The notes under the pieces are model-generated. The model was not told the origin of the DNA. It saw nothing but the letters and a program-made list of their open reading frames with translations, and did no database searches. The position numbers were made by a program, and so were the translations under genes. Shown piece by piece: positions 30,301 through 32,919 of a DNA stretch of 32,919 nt (its first letter is position 1; each line of letters opens with the position of its first letter). The stretch lies in contig JAEDGA010000010.1 in the NCBI GenBank assembly GCA_016297775.1, positions 1-32,919 of the forward strand, written 5' to 3'. This stretch comes from Candidatus Methanomethylophilaceae archaeon. GTDB taxonomy: Archaea > Thermoplasmatota > Thermoplasmata > Methanomassiliicoccales > Methanomethylophilaceae.

Positions 30301-32919
30301 CTCAAATCCTCCAGTCTAAGCCTCATTGCAACACCCAGCGACAGGAGCTCGTCCATCAGCAGCTTGAATGCGTAGGATGTCTGGACCTGGTGGATGTTGG
30401 TGTTGTTCTTGCACACGGGGCAGTAGAGCTCTCCGTGCTTGCTCTTGATGGCGATGTGTCCGCAGTTGGGATCTCCGCAGATGTAAAGCTCCGTACCGTC
30501 GGACTGATCCAGCAGACGGTCCTTGATGACCATGGACACACCGTGACCGATCAGACAGTCACGCTCCATCTCTCCGAACCTGAGTCCTCCGCGCCTGGAA
30601 CGTCCCTCGGTGGGCTGGCGGGTGAGGATCTGGACGGGTCCTCTGGACCTGTAGTGGAGCTTTCCGCTGACCATGTGGTGCAGCTTCTCGTAGAAGATGA
30701 CTCCGGTGTAGACATCCATGGAGACCATCTTTCCGGTGACTCCGTCGTACATGACCTCCTTTCCGCTGCGTGCGAAACCGCTCTCGACGAGTCCGTCACG
30801 GATGGAATCCTCCCTCTCTCCGGAGAAGATGGTTCCGTCGATCAGGCGTCCCTGCATGGAACCGACCTTACCGCCGATCATCTCGAGGACGTGTGCGATG
30901 GTCATACGCGAGGGGATACCGTGGGGGTTGACGACGATATCGGGGGTGACTCCGTCAGCGGTGAAAGGCATGTCCGTCTGGCTGATGAGACGTCCGACGA
31001 CTCCCTTCTGTCCGTGCCTGGAACAGAACTTGTCTCCGAGCTCGGGAATCCTCTGGTCCCTGATCTTGACCCTTGCGATGGTGGTGTCCTCCTCGGACAT
31101 GGTGAGCAGGACGGAATCGACCCATCCGCGCTCTCCGTACCTGACGGTGAGGGATGCCTCCCTCCTCTTGAGGGTGGTGAGCTCTCCCTCCTCGATGAAT
31201 CTGGGCGGAGAGGTCTTTCCTACGAGGACGTCTCCGCTGGAGACCTCTGCCTCGGGGCTGATCAGTCCGTCCTCTCCGAGTGCGTAGTAGGCGGTGTCCG
31301 CACGTGCTCCGACCACATCGGGGGAGGGGATCTCGAAGTGATCCCTCTTCCAGTCGTAAAGGTCGTGGGAGTGCTTCTCCTCTGCACGGTAGGACCTGAG
31401 GAAGGTGGAACGTCCGAGTCCGCGCTGGACGGAGCTCTTGTTCATGACGATGGCATCCTCGATGTTGTATCCATGGTAGGAGAAGACCGCGATACAGAAG
31501 TTCTGTCCTGCGGGCTTGTGGTTGTAACCAATGTACTCCATGGACTTGGTCTGTACCATGGGCATCTGGGGGTAGTGGAGCAGGTGTCCGCGGGTGTCGG
31601 GCCTGATACGGTAATTGGCCGCGGAGAGACCCAGTGCCTGCTTTGCCATTCCCGCACCCATGGTGACACGGGGTGCGGAGTTGTGCTCGGGGTACGGGAC
31701 CAGACCGGATGCGATACCGATTATGACCATGGGATCGACCTCCATGTGGGTGTGGTCCTTGGTGATCTTGCAGGGGACCGTCATGGTTCCGTTGCAGCAG
31801 AGACATCTGAGCTCCGCATCGCCGTCGCGTCCGGGATTGAGCCAGTCGACGTTGGCGGATGAGAGTGCCTTATCGCAGTGGGGGCACCTTGCGGGAGTGT
31901 CGAACGCGTCCAATGCGATGTATGCGTCCTCTTCCTCCTCCGCATCGATCCACTCGATGATTCCCTCACGGAACAGGTCGTCCCACTTGATCTTTCCGTC
32001 ACGGATTCCCTCGATGTGCTTCCTGGAGAGGATGGTCTTACCGTCCTTGACTACCAGGAGCGGGCGCCTGAGACGTCCCTCATCGGAGTTGATGATGACC
32101 TCGTTCATCTCGGGGTCGTAGTGGATGTTGACCTCGTAAGGCAGCAGTCCGCATCTCCTCTTCTCGCGGATGTCGGATACCAGCTTCTCGGGGTTGGGGT
32201 TGCTTCCCTTCAGGTCACCGTTCACGTAGACACGTGCGGTGTTGGGGGTGTTGACCGGCTGGAGGTCGCAATCCCTGATCATCCACATGAGATCGGAATC
32301 GCTGAGTCCCTCGGAGACGTCGGTGATGAGTGCGAGGTTCTTCACCAGACCGCAGTTCTGACCCTCGGGGGTCTCGGAAGGACAGAGCCTTCCCCACTGG
32401 GTGGGGTGCAGATCACGGGCCTCGAAGTGGGGCTGGGACCTTGTGAGTGAGGATGTGACCCTCCTAAGGTGCGACATGGACGACATGTTGGTCGTCCTGT
32501 CGAGGAGCTGGGACACTCCCGCACGTCCGCCGACCCAGTTACCGGTTGCGAGTGCGTGGATGAGCTTGTGGGTCAGGAGGTCGGGACGGATGGAGGATGC
32601 AATCTTGCAGTCGCCCTTCTTCCTGCTCCAGTTCCTCTCGAGCTGGTACTTGAGGTCCTTCATCAGGCTGTTGAAACTGGTCCTGAAGAGATCCTCCATG
32701 AGGTCGCCGGCGAGTTTGAGCCTCTTGTTGGCGTAGTGGTCCTTGTCGTCCTCCTTCCTCTCGCCCCTGGAGAGCTCGAGAACGGTACGTGCCACACGTC
32801 CGAGGTAGATCGCCTTCTTCATACGATCCTCTTTCTTGTCCCCGAGGTGAGGCAGCAGGGAACGGTCGAGGATGCTCTCGACCTTCTTGGTCCTGTACTC
32901 CTTCGCCTGACCGGCGGCG
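30297..32919 (-). CDS. rpoB: DNA-directed RNA polymerase subunit B (unsplit; N-terminus beyond window)
   Basis: Second-largest RNAP subunit. The coding frame continues to the right edge beyond the first in-window ATG at 32822 (upstream codons read AAGQAKEYRTKK), so the visible 873 residues are the C-terminal three quarters of the protein. Seen: RLCPSETPEGQNCGLVKN, HMEVDPMVIIGIASGLVPYP, the RDQRIPELGDKFCSRHGQKG hybrid-binding site and the C-terminal clamp zinc site (CGDPNCGH then CPVC). There is no stop at the B''/B' break found in many methanogens. An insertion with two CxxC pairs (CPHC and CLCC) follows DAEEEEDAYIALDAF. The 3' end overlaps rpoA1 by 4 bp. The operon promoter and rpoH must lie outside the window. 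Confidence 0.98.
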   Translation of the reverse strand, partial: AAGQAKEYRTKKVESILDRSLLPHLGDKKEDRMKKAIYLGRVARTVLELSRGERKEDDKDHYANKRLKLAGDLMEDLFRTSFNSLMKDLKYQLERNWSRKKGDCKIASSIRPDLLTHKLIHALATGNWVGGRAGVSQLLDRTTNMSSMSHLRRVTSSLTRSQPHFEARDLHPTQWGRLCPSETPEGQNCGLVKNLALITDVSEGLSDSDLMWMIRDCDLQPVNTPNTARVYVNGDLKGSNPNPEKLVSDIREKRRCGLLPYEVNIHYDPEMNEVIINSDEGRLRRPLLVVKDGKTILSRKHIEGIRDGKIKWDDLFREGIIEWIDAEEEEDAYIALDAFDTPARCPHCDKALSSANVDWLNPGRDGDAELRCLCCNGTMTVPCKITKDHTHMEVDPMVIIGIASGLVPYPEHNSAPRVTMGAGMAKQALGLSAANYRIRPDTRGHLLHYPQMPMVQTKSMEYIGYNHKPAGQNFCIAVFSYHGYNIEDAIVMNKSSVQRGLGRSTFLRSYRAEEKHSHDLYDWKRDHFEIPSPDVVGARADTAYYALGEDGLISPEAEVSSGDVLVGKTSPPRFIEEGELTTLKRREASLTVRYGERGWVDSVLLTMSEEDTTIARVKIRDQRIPELGDKFCSRHGQKGVVGRLISQTDMPFTADGVTPDIVVNPHGIPSRMTIAHVLEMIGGKVGSMQGRLIDGTIFSGEREDSIRDGLVESGFARSGKEVMYDGVTGKMVSMDVYTGVIFYEKLHHMVSGKLHYRSRGPVQILTRQPTEGRSRRGGLRFGEMERDCLIGHGVSMVIKDRLLDQSDGTELYICGDPNCGHIAIKSKHGELYCPVCKNNTNIHQVQTSYAFKLLMDELLSLGVAMRLRLEDLR

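Noticed and set aside
26704..30375. Very long (1223-codon) plus-strand open frame opposite rpoA1/rpoA2
   Set aside because: It lies antisense to two unmistakable RNAP genes and its product is low-complexity (Val/Gly/Asp/Leu-rich) without domains. It reflects codon bias of the opposite strand.
1..32919. CRISPR array, IS element, prophage or defence island
   Set aside because: No regularly spaced repeats, transposase, integrase or terminal inverted repeats were seen; the genes are mostly housekeeping.

Overview
The window is a gene-dense archaeal chromosome segment, most likely from a euryarchaeal methanogen relative of the Thermoplasmatota (best guess Methanomassiliicoccales). The domain is clear: RNA polymerase with a split A'/A'' largest subunit, ribosomal proteins S17e and L30e, archaeal NusA-like factor, GatDE amidotransferase, AglB-like STT3, and TATA-box promoters with many apparently leaderless starts. 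An unsplit RpoB (at least 873 residues in one frame, running off the right edge) argues against the classical methanogen orders with split B''/B' and for a Thermoplasmata-type lineage. The order-level assignment is inference.

Layout. 1-2.3 kb: 3' part of rqcH (+), then on the minus strand rps17e and a tRNA-Arg(GCG) with encoded CCA. 2.6-3.9 kb: rarA-type AAA+ ATPase (+). 3.9-7.3 kb: minus-strand operon traB-like, thyX and two tandem paralogous six-TM proteins of unknown function. 7.4-9.98 kb: HAD phosphatase (+), an MBL hydrolase plus HVO_0476-type zinc protein (-), and a HemK2/Mtq2-type methyltransferase (+). 9.97-13.2 kb: gatD-gatE (-). 13.2-16.6 kb: hypB-purD-truA-translin (+). 16.6-23.2 kb: a 1937-residue STT3/AglB-like protein fused to a long beta-rich ectodomain, and a small membrane-anchored surface protein (-). 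23.3-25.1 kb: divergent pyrF (-) and radical SAM gene (+). 25.2 kb to the end: RNA polymerase operon rpoB-rpoA1-rpoA2-rpl30e-nusA-like (-).

How the genes work together. Most are housekeeping: transcription (RNAP, NusA-like), translation and its quality control (RqcH, GatDE, TruA, tRNA-Arg, S17e, L30e, HemK2-type release-factor methylation), nucleotide synthesis (ThyX, PurD, PyrF), replication-linked repair (RarA) and hydrogenase nickel insertion (HypB). Genes are packed with 1-4 bp start/stop overlaps, and three convergent pairs overlap at their 3' ends.

Most interesting: (1) a giant STT3-like protein whose canonical catalytic acidic residues seem missing; (2) an RpoA'' with an N-terminal extension that reads like a helix-hairpin-helix domain; (3) a CxxC...CxxC insertion in RpoB; (4) two divergent gene pairs (gatD/hypB and pyrF/radical SAM) that each appear to share one small near-palindromic TATA element about 25 bp from both start codons; and (5) the tandem six-TM paralogs beside thyX. 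No mobile element, CRISPR array or defence island was seen.
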